Origin: Streptomyces sp. VRA16 Mangrove soil | GTDB taxonomy: Bacteria > Actinomycetota > Actinomycetes > Streptomycetales > Streptomycetaceae | Assembly (NCBI RefSeq): GCF_017377775.1 | Contig: NZ_JAFVLN010000009.1 | Coordinates: forward strand, 288,079-352,078 | Length of the DNA: 64,000 nt | Direction: 5' to 3' | Notes under the pieces: model-generated | Databases searched by the model: none | What the model saw: only the letters and a program-made list of their open reading frames with translations | Told to the model about the DNA's origin: nothing | Translations under genes and position numbers: made by a program | Shown here: positions 33,829-41,626 of the stretch, in pieces | How positions within the stretch are numbered: the first letter of the stretch is position 1 | Layout: every line of letters starts with the position of its first letter

Positions 33829-34686
33829 CTATGGCCGGATCCGTGCGCTCTCGCCGAGGACCCGCTCGAACGCCGAGCGGGTCGTCGCGGCCGGGGTGCG
33901 GTCCAGGACCGCGAAGACGACCTGGTCGAAGCGCCCGTGGAAGCGGTCGGCGCGCAGGGCCGTGCGGAAGGCGTGCGCGACCTGCTCCGGGTCGTTGCGG
34001 AACACTCCGCAGCCCCAGGCGCCGAGCACCAGGCGCCGGTAGCCCCCGGCCGCGGCCACTTCGAGGACGCGCTCGGCGCGGACGGCCAGCGCCGCCGGGA
34101 TCTCGGCGACCCGCTCCGGGGTGCGGCGGGCGATCACCCCGGCGTTCGGCGCCGGTGACGTCAGGAAACCCACCTCGTACGGGGCGTCGAGCAGCCGGCC
34201 GCGGTCGTCCCGGAACACGGGCACGCCCGGCGCGTGGATGACGCGGTCGCTGTAGAAGACGTCCCGGTCGGCGCGGTGGTGGTCGTAGAACTCCGGGACC
34301 TCGATCAGGCACGTGTACAGCGCGGAGGCCCGGCAGACGGCCTCTTCCTGGGCCTGTGCGCCGTTCAGGAAGCCGCCGCCCGGGTTGCGGGCGGACGCGA
34401 AGTTCAGCACCGCGATCCGGCCCGCCCGCTCCCCCGTCATCCGGCGCGCCGCTTCGAGGCTGCTCTCCCCCGTGACCTCGACCGACGGCGCGGCCGCGGC
34501 CGCCGTCCGCGGCGTACCGGGCGGATCCGGCAGCGGCACCGGGTCCGGCCCGTACATCCGCGTCCCCGCCCTGGCCCGGGCCACGGCGGCGGCCACGGAC
34601 ACCGTCCGGCCGTCCTGCGTCACGTACTCCCCCGCCGTGACGATCTCCTGCGTGCGCTGCGCCAACCCGCGCAGGCGTGCGCTCAC
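33829..34686 (-). CDS. Microbial PARG-like macrodomain protein (TIGR02452)
   Basis: A 285-residue protein of the bacterial poly(ADP-ribose) glycohydrolase family. The catalytic signature is intact: GGG at residues 103-105 and the tandem acidic QEE at 113-115, in NPGGGFLNGAQAQEEAVCR. LVLGAWGCGVFRNDP in the C-terminal third is the diphosphate-binding macrodomain loop. Related enzymes (Thermomonospora PARG) cleave ADP-ribose polymers or terminal ADP-ribose. GTG 34686 has GGGGGA upstream. It ends 31 bp from the convergent PemK-like gene and diverges from egtA. No ADP-ribosyltransferase gene is adjacent. Confidence 0.86.
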   Translation of the reverse strand: MSARLRGLAQRTQEIVTAGEYVTQDGRTVSVAAAVARARAGTRMYGPDPVPLPDPPGTPRTAAAAAPSVEVTGESSLEAARRMTGERAGRIAVLNFASARNPGGGFLNGAQAQEEAVCRASALYTCLIEVPEFYDHHRADRDVFYSDRVIHAPGVPVFRDDRGRLLDAPYEVGFLTSPAPNAGVIARRTPERVAEIPAALAVRAERVLEVAAAGGYRRLVLGAWGCGVFRNDPEQVAHAFRTALRADRFHGRFDQVVFAVLDRTPAATTRSAFERVLGESARIRP

Positions 34687-34797
34687 GGCCGTTCCCCCGT
34701 CGTTCTCATGAACCCATCGTGTGGTGCCTGTGACCGCGCGGACAACAGGTTTTCGATGTCTCGGCCAACCTTCCTGGGCACCCTTGTGCGATGGACG

Positions 34798-34824
34798 GGG
34801 AAGGTCTTGGGTGGGACGAGCGTT
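34798..34824 (+). promoter_or_regulatory. SigR-like promoter candidate for egtABCD
   Basis: GGGAAG at 34798-34803 and GTT at 34822-34824 have the SigR spacing of 18 bp; the only deviation from GGGAAT is the last base. It lies 88 nt before the egtA start. This is a single-match inference. Confidence 0.42.
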
Positions 34825-34911
34825 GCCCGAAAAGGCCCGACCCGGGCCGAATCGACGCCATGGCCCGCACCAGGGACCATGGGAGGCGTGAGGACCAGGA
34901 GGAATCCCGGT

Positions 34912-36237
34912 ATGAGCGAGGCAGACTGTACGAGCCCCGGTGTGCTGATCACCGAGGCCGAGGTGGAGGCCCTGGTACGGGGCATCTGCTTCAAGACCGG
35001 ACCGCCCCGCGCGGTCGGTGTCGAGCTGGAATGGATCGTCCACGAGCCGCGTCCGCCCTGGCAGCCGTGGCTCCCGTTGCCCCCCGAACGACTCGACGCG
35101 GCATACGTCGCACTGCGCGCCCTGCCCCTGCGCTCGGCGCTCACCGTGGAACCCGGTGGCCAGCTGGAGCTCAGTTCGCTCCCCGCCGCCACCCTGACGG
35201 AATGCGTCTCGGCCATGCGGGCCGATCTGACCGCCGTCCGCACCGTGCTCCGCGACCACGGACTCGTCCTCTCCGGCCGGGGCACCGACCCCTGGCGGCC
35301 CCCGCGGCGGGTGCTGCGCCAGCCCCGCTACGACGCTCTGGAGGCATCGCTCGACCGGGCAGGACCCGCCGGCCGTTCCATGATGTGCTCGTCCGCGTCC
35401 GTCCAGGTCTGCCTGGACGCCGGGCACGAGGAACCGGGGCCCCTCGGCCACAGCCGACGCTGGACGCTCGCACATCTGCTCGGCGCGGTCCTCGTCGCCG
35501 CCTTCGCCAACTCGCCCATGCTGTCCGGCCGTTCGACGGGCTGGCGCTCCACCCGGCAACTGCTGTGGGAGCGCATCGACGTGGGCCGCTCCGGCGCACC
35601 GCCGCTGGACGGCGACCCGCGCACCGCCTGGACACGGCACGTGCTGGACGCGCCGGTGATGTGCGTGCGCACGGACAGCGGGCCGTGGCACGTTCCGGAC
35701 GGCCTGTCGTTCCGCGAGTGGGTGCGCACCGGCGCGCCGCGCCCGCCGACCCGCTCGGACCTCGACTACCACCTGACCACGCTGTTCCCGCCGGTGCGGC
35801 CGCGCGGCCATCTCGAACTGCGCATGATCGACGCCCAGTCCGGCGACGAGGGCTGGCTGGTTCCGCTCGCCGTGACGACCGCGCTGTTCGACGACCCGCA
35901 GGCCGCGGAGAGCGCGTACCGCGCGGTGAAACCGCTGGCCGAGCGGGCCGGGCCGCTGCCCGCTCCGCACAATCCGCTGTGGCGGGACGCGGCCCGGTAC
36001 GCCCTCACCGATCCGGAGCTGCGGGAGGCGGCCACGGTCTGTTTCGCCACGGCCCTGGAGGCGCTGCCCAGGATCGGCGCGGGCCCCGACGTGCGCCAGG
36101 CGGTCGCGGACTTCACGCACCGCTATGTCGTACGCGGCCGCTGCCCCGCCGACGACGTGCTCGACCACCTCGACGCAGGTGCGCCCGGGCAGGAGAACGC
36201 GAACACACCCGCACAGGGGAGGACCGTCCGCTCATGA
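34912..36237 (+). CDS. egtA: Ergothioneine biosynthesis glutamate-cysteine ligase EgtA
   Basis: A 441-residue ATP-dependent ligase of the GCS2 family that makes gamma-glutamylcysteine, the sulfur donor used by EgtB. It shows the family blocks VGVELEWIVHEPR near residues 39-51, VEPGGQLELSSLP (glutamate/ATP binding) near 83-95, and RGHLELRMIDAQSGDEGW near 301-318. ATG 34912 is fixed by AGGAGGA nine nt upstream; an open frame extends far upstream but crosses the promoter. It is first in a four-gene operon whose genes overlap by 1-4 bp, so EgtA-D are made together. Identity is secured by context. Confidence 0.95.
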   Translation: MSEADCTSPGVLITEAEVEALVRGICFKTGPPRAVGVELEWIVHEPRPPWQPWLPLPPERLDAAYVALRALPLRSALTVEPGGQLELSSLPAATLTECVSAMRADLTAVRTVLRDHGLVLSGRGTDPWRPPRRVLRQPRYDALEASLDRAGPAGRSMMCSSASVQVCLDAGHEEPGPLGHSRRWTLAHLLGAVLVAAFANSPMLSGRSTGWRSTRQLLWERIDVGRSGAPPLDGDPRTAWTRHVLDAPVMCVRTDSGPWHVPDGLSFREWVRTGAPRPPTRSDLDYHLTTLFPPVRPRGHLELRMIDAQSGDEGWLVPLAVTTALFDDPQAAESAYRAVKPLAERAGPLPAPHNPLWRDAARYALTDPELREAATVCFATALEALPRIGAGPDVRQAVADFTHRYVVRGRCPADDVLDHLDAGAPGQENANTPAQGRTVRS

Positions 36238-37601
36238 CCACCCGGCACCATCCTCAGGAGCACGTGACCGACGACCCGGAGAGGCTGCGGTCCCTCGCGG
36301 CCGACGCGCTGGAGCGGGCGCGGCGCCGTACGACCCTGCTCACCAGCTGTGTCGACGAGTCCGAACTCACCGCGCAGCACTCGCCGTTGATGTCCCCGCT
36401 GGTGTGGGACCTGGCGCACATCGGCAACCAGGAGGAGCAGTGGCTGCTGCGGGCGGTCGCGGGGCGCGAGGCGATGCGGCCCGAGATCGACCCGCTGTAC
36501 GACGCGTTCGAGCACCCGCGGGCCGAGCGCCCGAAGCTGCCGCTGCTCGCGCCGCGGGAAGCCCGCGGTTACGCGGCCGAGGTGCGCGGGCGCGCGCTCG
36601 ACGTGCTGGGGAGCACGTCGTTCGAGGCCGAGGGCGGGGCCCGGCTGACCCGGTCGGGTTTCGCGTTCGGCATGATCGCCCAGCACGAACAGCAGCACGA
36701 CGAGACGATGCTGATCACCCATCAGCTGCGCAAGGGGGCCGCCGCGCTGACCGCTCCGGACCCGGAGCCGCTCACCGAGCCGTTCCGCGGCCCCGCCGAA
36801 GTCCTCGTGCCCGGCGGCCCGTTCATGATGGGCACGTCGGCGGAGCCCTGGGCGCTGGACAACGAACGCCCCGCGCACCGCTGTCTCGTGCCGCCGTTCC
36901 ACATCGACACAGCGCCGGTGACGAACGCCGCGTATCTGGAGTTCATGGCCGACGGCGGCTATGAGGAGTCCCGCTGGTGGACGCCCGCGGGCTGGGCGAC
37001 GGTGCGCGACCACGCCCTGCGCGCGCCGCTGTTCTGGCACCGGGACGCGGGCGGCCAGTGGCTGCGCCGGCGTTTCGGCGTCACGGAGGTGGTGCCGCCC
37101 GACGAGCCGGTGCTGCACGTGAGCTGGTACGAGGCCGACGCCTACGCCCGCTGGGCGGGGCGCAGGCTGCCCACGGAGCAGGAGTGGGAGAAGGCGGCCC
37201 GCTTCGACCCGGCGACGGGCCGCTCGATGCGCTACCCGTGGGGCGACGCCGACCCGACGCCGGACCGCGCGAACCTGGGCCAGACCCATCTGCGCCCCGC
37301 CCCCGCCGGCAGCTATCCGCGCGGTGAATCCCCGCTCGGTGTGCGGCAGTTGATCGGCGACGTGTGGGAGTGGACGGCGAGCGACTTCCTGCCCTACCCC
37401 GGTTTCGTCGCCTACCCGTACAAGGAGTACTCGGAGGTCTTCTTCGGGTCCGAGCACAAGGTGCTGCGCGGCGGTTCGTTCGCCGTGGACGCGGTGGCCT
37501 GCCGCGGCACGTTCCGCAACTGGGACTATCCGGTGCGCCGCCAGATCTTCTCCGGCTTCCGCACGGCGCGCGACACCCGTACCGACGAGGACGGTTCCTG
37601 A
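36234..37601 (+). CDS. egtB: Ergothioneine sulfoxide synthase EgtB
   Basis: A 455-residue non-heme iron enzyme joining gamma-glutamylcysteine (or cysteine) to hercynine with O2 to give the sulfoxide. The N-terminal DinB-like domain carries the iron ligands His62 (LAHIGNQ) and the HEQQHDE motif, His151 and His155. The C-terminal FGE-sulfatase domain runs from about residue 195 (LVPGGPFMMGT) to GGSFAVDAVACRGTFRNWD and FSGFRTAR. Length and both domains are normal for the actinobacterial type. ATG overlaps the egtA stop (ATGA). Confidence 0.96.
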   Translation: MTTRHHPQEHVTDDPERLRSLAADALERARRRTTLLTSCVDESELTAQHSPLMSPLVWDLAHIGNQEEQWLLRAVAGREAMRPEIDPLYDAFEHPRAERPKLPLLAPREARGYAAEVRGRALDVLGSTSFEAEGGARLTRSGFAFGMIAQHEQQHDETMLITHQLRKGAAALTAPDPEPLTEPFRGPAEVLVPGGPFMMGTSAEPWALDNERPAHRCLVPPFHIDTAPVTNAAYLEFMADGGYEESRWWTPAGWATVRDHALRAPLFWHRDAGGQWLRRRFGVTEVVPPDEPVLHVSWYEADAYARWAGRRLPTEQEWEKAARFDPATGRSMRYPWGDADPTPDRANLGQTHLRPAPAGSYPRGESPLGVRQLIGDVWEWTASDFLPYPGFVAYPYKEYSEVFFGSEHKVLRGGSFAVDAVACRGTFRNWDYPVRRQIFSGFRTARDTRTDEDGS

Positions 37602-38356
37602 TGTGCCGTCATCTCGCCTATCTGGGGCCGCCGGTACCGCTCGGCGAGGTGCTCAACGCGCCCGCGCACAGTCTGTTCCGGCAGTCGTGGGAGCCGCGCA
37701 GGCAGCGGCACGGCACGGTCAACGCCGACGGTTTCGGGGTCGGCTGGTACGCGGACGAGGACCCGGTGCCGGCCCGCTACCGCCGCGCGGGTCCGGTCTG
37801 GGGTGACCAGTCCTACGCGGATCTGACCCGGGTCGTGCGCTCCGGCGCGTTCCTCGGCGCCGTGCGGGACGCGACGCTCGCGGGCGCCGACGGGGAAGCC
37901 GCGGCGGCCCCGTACGCGTACGGCCCCTGGCTGTTCAGCCACAACGGGGCGGTGCCCGGCTGGCCCGGCTCGCTGGCGGATCTGGTGCCCACGCTGCCGC
38001 CCGCCGATGTGCTGTCCATGGAGGCGCGCTGCGACGCGGCGTTCCTGTGGGCGCTCGTCCTGCGCCGGCTGCGCACCGGTGACGAACCGGCCGAGGCGCT
38101 CGCGGCGACCGTCCTGGAGGTGGCCGCGGCGCAGCCCGCCGCACGCCTCAATCTCCTTCTCACCAACGGCGAGACGATCGCCGCAACGGCCTGGGGCGAC
38201 ACCCTCTGGTGTCTCGCCGAGCCGGGCCGTCGCACCGTCGTCGCCTCCGAGCCCTACGACGACGATCCGCACTGGACCGAGGTGCCCGACCGCACCCTGC
38301 TCGCGGCGAGCCGTACCGACGTCCTGCTGACCCCGCTCAAGGAGCCCTCCGCGTGA
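37601..38356 (+). CDS. egtC: Ergothioneine biosynthesis glutamine amidotransferase-like EgtC
   Basis: A 251-residue N-terminal-nucleophile hydrolase (class II glutamine amidotransferase fold). Cys2 right after the start Met is the nucleophile (MCRHLAYLG). The substrate-binding NADGFGVGWY and FSHNGAVPGW are intact. It removes the gamma-glutamyl group from the EgtB product. The start codon shares one base with the egtB stop, and the 3' end overlaps egtD. Its presence implies that the pathway uses gamma-glutamylcysteine, in line with egtA. Confidence 0.95.
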   Translation: MCRHLAYLGPPVPLGEVLNAPAHSLFRQSWEPRRQRHGTVNADGFGVGWYADEDPVPARYRRAGPVWGDQSYADLTRVVRSGAFLGAVRDATLAGADGEAAAAPYAYGPWLFSHNGAVPGWPGSLADLVPTLPPADVLSMEARCDAAFLWALVLRRLRTGDEPAEALAATVLEVAAAQPAARLNLLLTNGETIAATAWGDTLWCLAEPGRRTVVASEPYDDDPHWTEVPDRTLLAASRTDVLLTPLKEPSA

Positions 38357-39336
38357 GCCCGCACCCCGCTTCCCCGTCCTTTCACGTCACCCGCACCCTG
38401 GCCGAGGACGCCACCGAGGCCGCCCTGCGCGCCGACGTCCTGCACGGCCTGACCGGCACCCCGAAGACGCTGCCGCCGAAGTGGTTCTACGACGCGCGCG
38501 GCAGCGAACTGTTCGAAAGGATCACGACGCTGCCCGAGTACTACCCGACCCGCGCCGAGCGGGAGATCCTGCTGGCCCGCGCGCCCGAGATCGCGGCGGC
38601 GACCGGGGCCCGCACCCTGGTCGAGCTCGGTTCGGGCTCCTCCGACAAGACCCGTCATCTGCTGGACGCGCTGCCGCAGCTGTCGGCGTACGTCCCGGTG
38701 GACGTGAGCGAGAGCGCGCTGCGGGGCGCCGCGCGCACCCTGCTGGCCGATTATCCGGCCCTCGACCTGCACGCGCTCGTCGCCGACTTCACGCGCGAGC
38801 TGACGCTGCCCGCGACGCCGGGGCCGCGCCTGGTGGTGTTCCTCGGGGGCACGATCGGCAATCTGCTGCCCGACGAGCGGTCGGCGTTCCTCGCGGCCGT
38901 GCGGGCGATGCTCTCCCCCGGCGACTTCCTGCTGCTCGGCACCGACCTGGTCAAGGACGAGGCGGAGCTGGTCGCCGCGTACGACGACGCGTCCGGTGTG
39001 ACGGCCGCGTTCAACAAGAACGTGCTGTCGGTGATGAACCGCGAGTTGCACGCCGACTTCGACCCGGGCGCCTTCGAGCACGTCGCGCTGTGGGACGCAC
39101 GGGCCGAGTGGATCGAGATGCGGCTGCGTTCCGTGCGGGATCAGGTCGTGAAGATTCCGGCGGTGGACCTCGTGGTGGACCTAGCGGCGGGCGAGGAGAT
39201 CAGGACCGAGGTGTCCGCGAAGTTCCGGCGGACCGGGGTCGAGCGTGAACTGCGTTCCGCAGGGCTGGAGTTGACGCACTGGTGGACCGATGCCGCGGGC
39301 CGGTTCGGCCTGTCGGTGAGTACGGTGAGCGGCTGA
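38353..39336 (+). CDS. egtD: Histidine N-alpha-trimethyltransferase EgtD
   Basis: A 327-residue SAM methyltransferase that converts histidine to hercynine, the first committed ergothioneine step. The SAM loop ELGSGSSDKT is at residues 91-100, PVDVSESALRGAA follows, and GGTIGNLLPDERSAFL and FNKNVLSVMNRELHADF are EgtD-specific regions contacting histidine. GTG 38353 overlaps the egtC stop by 4 bp. No egtE (PLP lyase) follows; in many actinomycetes that last step is encoded elsewhere or left to another lyase. The next gene, 18 bp beyond the stop, runs the other way. Confidence 0.96.
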   Translation: MSPHPASPSFHVTRTLAEDATEAALRADVLHGLTGTPKTLPPKWFYDARGSELFERITTLPEYYPTRAEREILLARAPEIAAATGARTLVELGSGSSDKTRHLLDALPQLSAYVPVDVSESALRGAARTLLADYPALDLHALVADFTRELTLPATPGPRLVVFLGGTIGNLLPDERSAFLAAVRAMLSPGDFLLLGTDLVKDEAELVAAYDDASGVTAAFNKNVLSVMNRELHADFDPGAFEHVALWDARAEWIEMRLRSVRDQVVKIPAVDLVVDLAAGEEIRTEVSAKFRRTGVERELRSAGLELTHWWTDAAGRFGLSVSTVSG

Positions 39337-39353
39337 CCGGCCCGCGCCCGCCG

Positions 39354-40655
39354 TCACTCGCCGCTCTCGTCGAGCCTCCGTGTGATCTCCCGGGACGCCT
39401 TGCGGGCCACGGCCTTCGGGTCCTGGCCCGTCAGGACCCGCGACATGTAGGCCTTGATGGGGTTGCCGGAGGACTCCACGTTCACCCAGAGCGGTGAGGC
39501 CGGGGTCGCCTTGCCGTGGGCCGCGCCCACGGCCATCGCGGCGACGCCCGGCTCGTCGGCCACCGCGGCGGCGAGCTTCGTCTTGTTCGGTACGTAGTTC
39601 ATGGTCCTGGCCAGCTCGGTGTTCCACTTCTTGCCGGCCAGGGCCTCCACCACCGCGACCGCGCCCGTGCGGGCGTCGGTGTTCGCCGGGACGACGAGGT
39701 CCGAGCCGCCGGTGAACACCGAACCGGCGCGCGCCGCGGTCTTCCCCGGCACGGGGAAGAAGCCCAGCTTCCCCTTCAGCGAAGGGTTCTTCTGCAGGAT
39801 GCGCTGGACGGTGCCCGGCACCGCGATGATCTGGGCGACGTCCCCCTTGGCGAACCGCTCGGCCTGCGGGGGATGTTCCTCGTCGGCGTCCACCGGGCCG
39901 TCGCCGAGCGCCTGGAGCTGCTGGTAGAAGGCCATGCCGCGCAGGGCCGCGGGGCTGTCGAGGGTGCCGGTCCAGTTGCCGCTCGACTCCACGGCGAGGT
40001 CGCCGCCCTCGTCCCAGATGAACCCGGACAGGGTGTACCAGTCCTGCCCGGCGAGGTAGATCCCCTGCCGGCCTCCCGTGTCGAGGCGGCGCGTCATGTC
40101 GAGCCACTCGTCGCGCGTCCTGGGCGGCTTGGTGATGTCGGCCGCCGCGAAGAGGTCCTTGTTGTAGATGACGACGCGGTTGGCGGCGTACCAAGGGATG
40201 CCGAACTGGCGGCCGTTGTCGGCGGCGGGCTCGGCCAGGCCGGGCAGCCAGTCGTCCATGCCGAGGTCGCGCGCGGACTCCAGGGACAGGTCGAGCAACC
40301 CGTTGCCGTCGCCGTACCCCGGGACCTGGGTGTTGCCGACCTCGATGACGTCGGGGGCGCCGGCGGCCTTGGCCTCGCTGTCCTCGTGGGCGAGTGCGGT
40401 GGTGACCTTGGACCCGATACCGGCCCAGTCCTGGATCCGGATGTCGAGCTTCAGATCGCTGTGCTGCGCCTCGAACTCCTTGGTGAACCGCTTGAGGAAG
40501 GTGTCGGACGCGCTGTCCCGCATCAGCCACACGGTGACCGTGGTCCGCCCCGCGTCACCGCCCGGCAGGACGTTGCACCCTGTGGCCAGCAGGCCGGTCA
40601 CGGCGATGAGGGAACCGAGGGAGTGTGCGGTACGGGGGGATCTCACGTGGGTCAC
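39354..40655 (-). CDS. Sugar ABC transporter solute-binding lipoprotein (orphan)
   Basis: A 433-residue family 1 extracellular solute-binding protein. The lipoprotein signal ends in LLATGC with the lipidated Cys27. TTVTVWLMRD begins the mature fold, and QFGIPWYAANRVVIYNKDLF and WDEGGD are typical sugar-binding segments. No permease or ATPase gene adjoins it, so it must use a transport complex encoded elsewhere, perhaps through the shared MsiK ATPase common in streptomycetes. GTG 40655 follows AGGA by 5 nt. A promoter with two overlapping operator-like dyads lies upstream. Ligand unknown. Confidence 0.89.
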   Translation of the reverse strand: MTHVRSPRTAHSLGSLIAVTGLLATGCNVLPGGDAGRTTVTVWLMRDSASDTFLKRFTKEFEAQHSDLKLDIRIQDWAGIGSKVTTALAHEDSEAKAAGAPDVIEVGNTQVPGYGDGNGLLDLSLESARDLGMDDWLPGLAEPAADNGRQFGIPWYAANRVVIYNKDLFAAADITKPPRTRDEWLDMTRRLDTGGRQGIYLAGQDWYTLSGFIWDEGGDLAVESSGNWTGTLDSPAALRGMAFYQQLQALGDGPVDADEEHPPQAERFAKGDVAQIIAVPGTVQRILQKNPSLKGKLGFFPVPGKTAARAGSVFTGGSDLVVPANTDARTGAVAVVEALAGKKWNTELARTMNYVPNKTKLAAAVADEPGVAAMAVGAAHGKATPASPLWVNVESSGNPIKAYMSRVLTGQDPKAVARKASREITRRLDESGE

Positions 40656-40724
40656 TTTCTTCCTGCGGACAGGGAGGCGAGCCCGACGTGGGGGACGAGA
40701 GTGAACTCGGCCGGGTGTGGCTGG

Positions 40725-40770
40725 ATTTTGGTATGGACCAATGCCGTGGTCAAGGGTTACCCGCGGGTAA
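40725..40770 (-). promoter_or_regulatory. Promoter with overlapping operators for the solute-binding lipoprotein gene
   Basis: Read leftward, TTGACC (complement of 40748-40753) and CAAAAT (complement of 40725-40730) are 17 bp apart. TGGTATGGACCA at 40729-40740 covers the -10 side and matches 10 of 12 bases of TGGTCTAGACCA, the core of DasR-type GntR operators. GACCA/TGGTC (40736-40751) forms an overlapping dyad. TTACCCGCGGGTAA at 40757-40770, a perfect 14-bp palindrome, sits just upstream of the -35. Confidence 0.55.
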
Positions 40771-40822
40771 GTCGACGGTCGGTGCCCTCGCGGAACCCGG
40801 CGCCCTGCGGCACCGTGGAAGC

Positions 40823-41050
40823 ATGTCGAACCACACGTACCGCGTCACGGAGATCGTCGGCACCTCGCACGAGGGAGTCGACCAGGCGATCCGCAACGGC
40901 GTCGCACGCGCCTCGCAGACCCTGCGCAACCTCGACTGGTTCGAGGTCACGCAGGTCCGGGGCCAGATCGTCGACGGAGAGGTCGAGCACTACCAGGTGG
41001 GCCTCAAGGTGGGCTTCCGCCTGGAGGACGCAGGGGACGCGGACTCCTGA
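40823..41050 (+). CDS. Dodecin (flavin-storage protein)
   Basis: A 75-residue dodecin. The fold signature is complete: YRVTEIVGTSHEGVDQAIRN, then the single helix and NLDWFEVTQVRGQI, with Trp (in LDWFE) that stacks on the bound flavin and Gln in the RGQI strand. Dodecins form hollow 12-mers that bind riboflavin, FMN or CoA and buffer flavin. ATG 40823 gives normal family length; the frame is open upstream but passes through the promoter of the divergent lipoprotein gene. Two flavin-dependent neighbours (LLM oxidoreductase and others) are not obviously connected. Confidence 0.92.
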   Translation: MSNHTYRVTEIVGTSHEGVDQAIRNGVARASQTLRNLDWFEVTQVRGQIVDGEVEHYQVGLKVGFRLEDAGDADS

Positions 41051-41073
41051 GGCACGGGGAGCGCCCGCGCCGC

Positions 41074-41562
41074 TCAGGTACGGCCTTCGCGCTCCTGTGC
41101 GTCCTTCAGCGCCGCCGACGCGCTCGCCCAACGGGCGCGGACGACGGTGAATCCGGCGTGCTCCGCCTCGTCGCAGACCAGTTCGTCGTCGTCGACGAGC
41201 CTGCGCACGGTGCGGCCGCGGGCCAGCCGGCGCAGGATCTCCAGCTTGGTCCTGCGGGCGGGGCGGCGGTCGTCGTCGCGCCGCATGTGCAGCCGCCCGT
41301 CGGGCAGCCCCTGCGCGGCGAGCCAGGCCAGCGTGTCGGCCCGGCAGCGCTCGGGCCGCCCGGTCAGATAGACGATCTCGCACTCCTCGGCGCTCTCCCG
41401 CGCCAGGGCGACACCCTCGGCGAGCGGCGGGTCGTCGGGGGCGGCGGCGAAGAATCCGTCCCAGTCCCGCGGCTTGCGCTCCAGGAACCGCTGCCGGTGC
41501 GCCGTGTCGGCGAGCGTCCCGTCGAGATCGAAAACGGCCAGGGGCCTCGCGTCGCTGGTCAC
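41074..41562 (-). CDS. HAD-superfamily phosphatase (PNK3P-like)
   Basis: A 162-residue HAD phosphatase. Motif I is VFDLDGTLADT with the nucleophile Asp12 and Asp14, motif II is YLTGRPE, and a conserved Lys is in ARRTKLEIL. The motif IV acidic cluster is VDDDELV. The short cap-less layout and the GRPERCRADT stretch resemble the 3'-phosphatase domain of polynucleotide kinase-phosphatase and related acid phosphatases. The kinase half is absent. GTG 41562 is the only likely start. It converges on the dodecin gene with a 23-bp gap. Confidence 0.83.
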   Translation of the reverse strand: MTSDARPLAVFDLDGTLADTAHRQRFLERKPRDWDGFFAAAPDDPPLAEGVALARESAEECEIVYLTGRPERCRADTLAWLAAQGLPDGRLHMRRDDDRRPARRTKLEILRRLARGRTVRRLVDDDELVCDEAEHAGFTVVRARWASASAALKDAQEREGRT

Positions 41563-41626
41563 GGCACCACCCTAGGCGAGCCGGGCGGTCCGGGAATCCC
41601 CGGCGGGCCCACGCGTTGAACAAGAC

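Noticed and set aside
39282..39497. Small rightward frame after egtD as a possible extra egt gene
   Set aside because: It overlaps the end of egtD in another frame and the opposite-strand binding-protein gene; no EgtE features.
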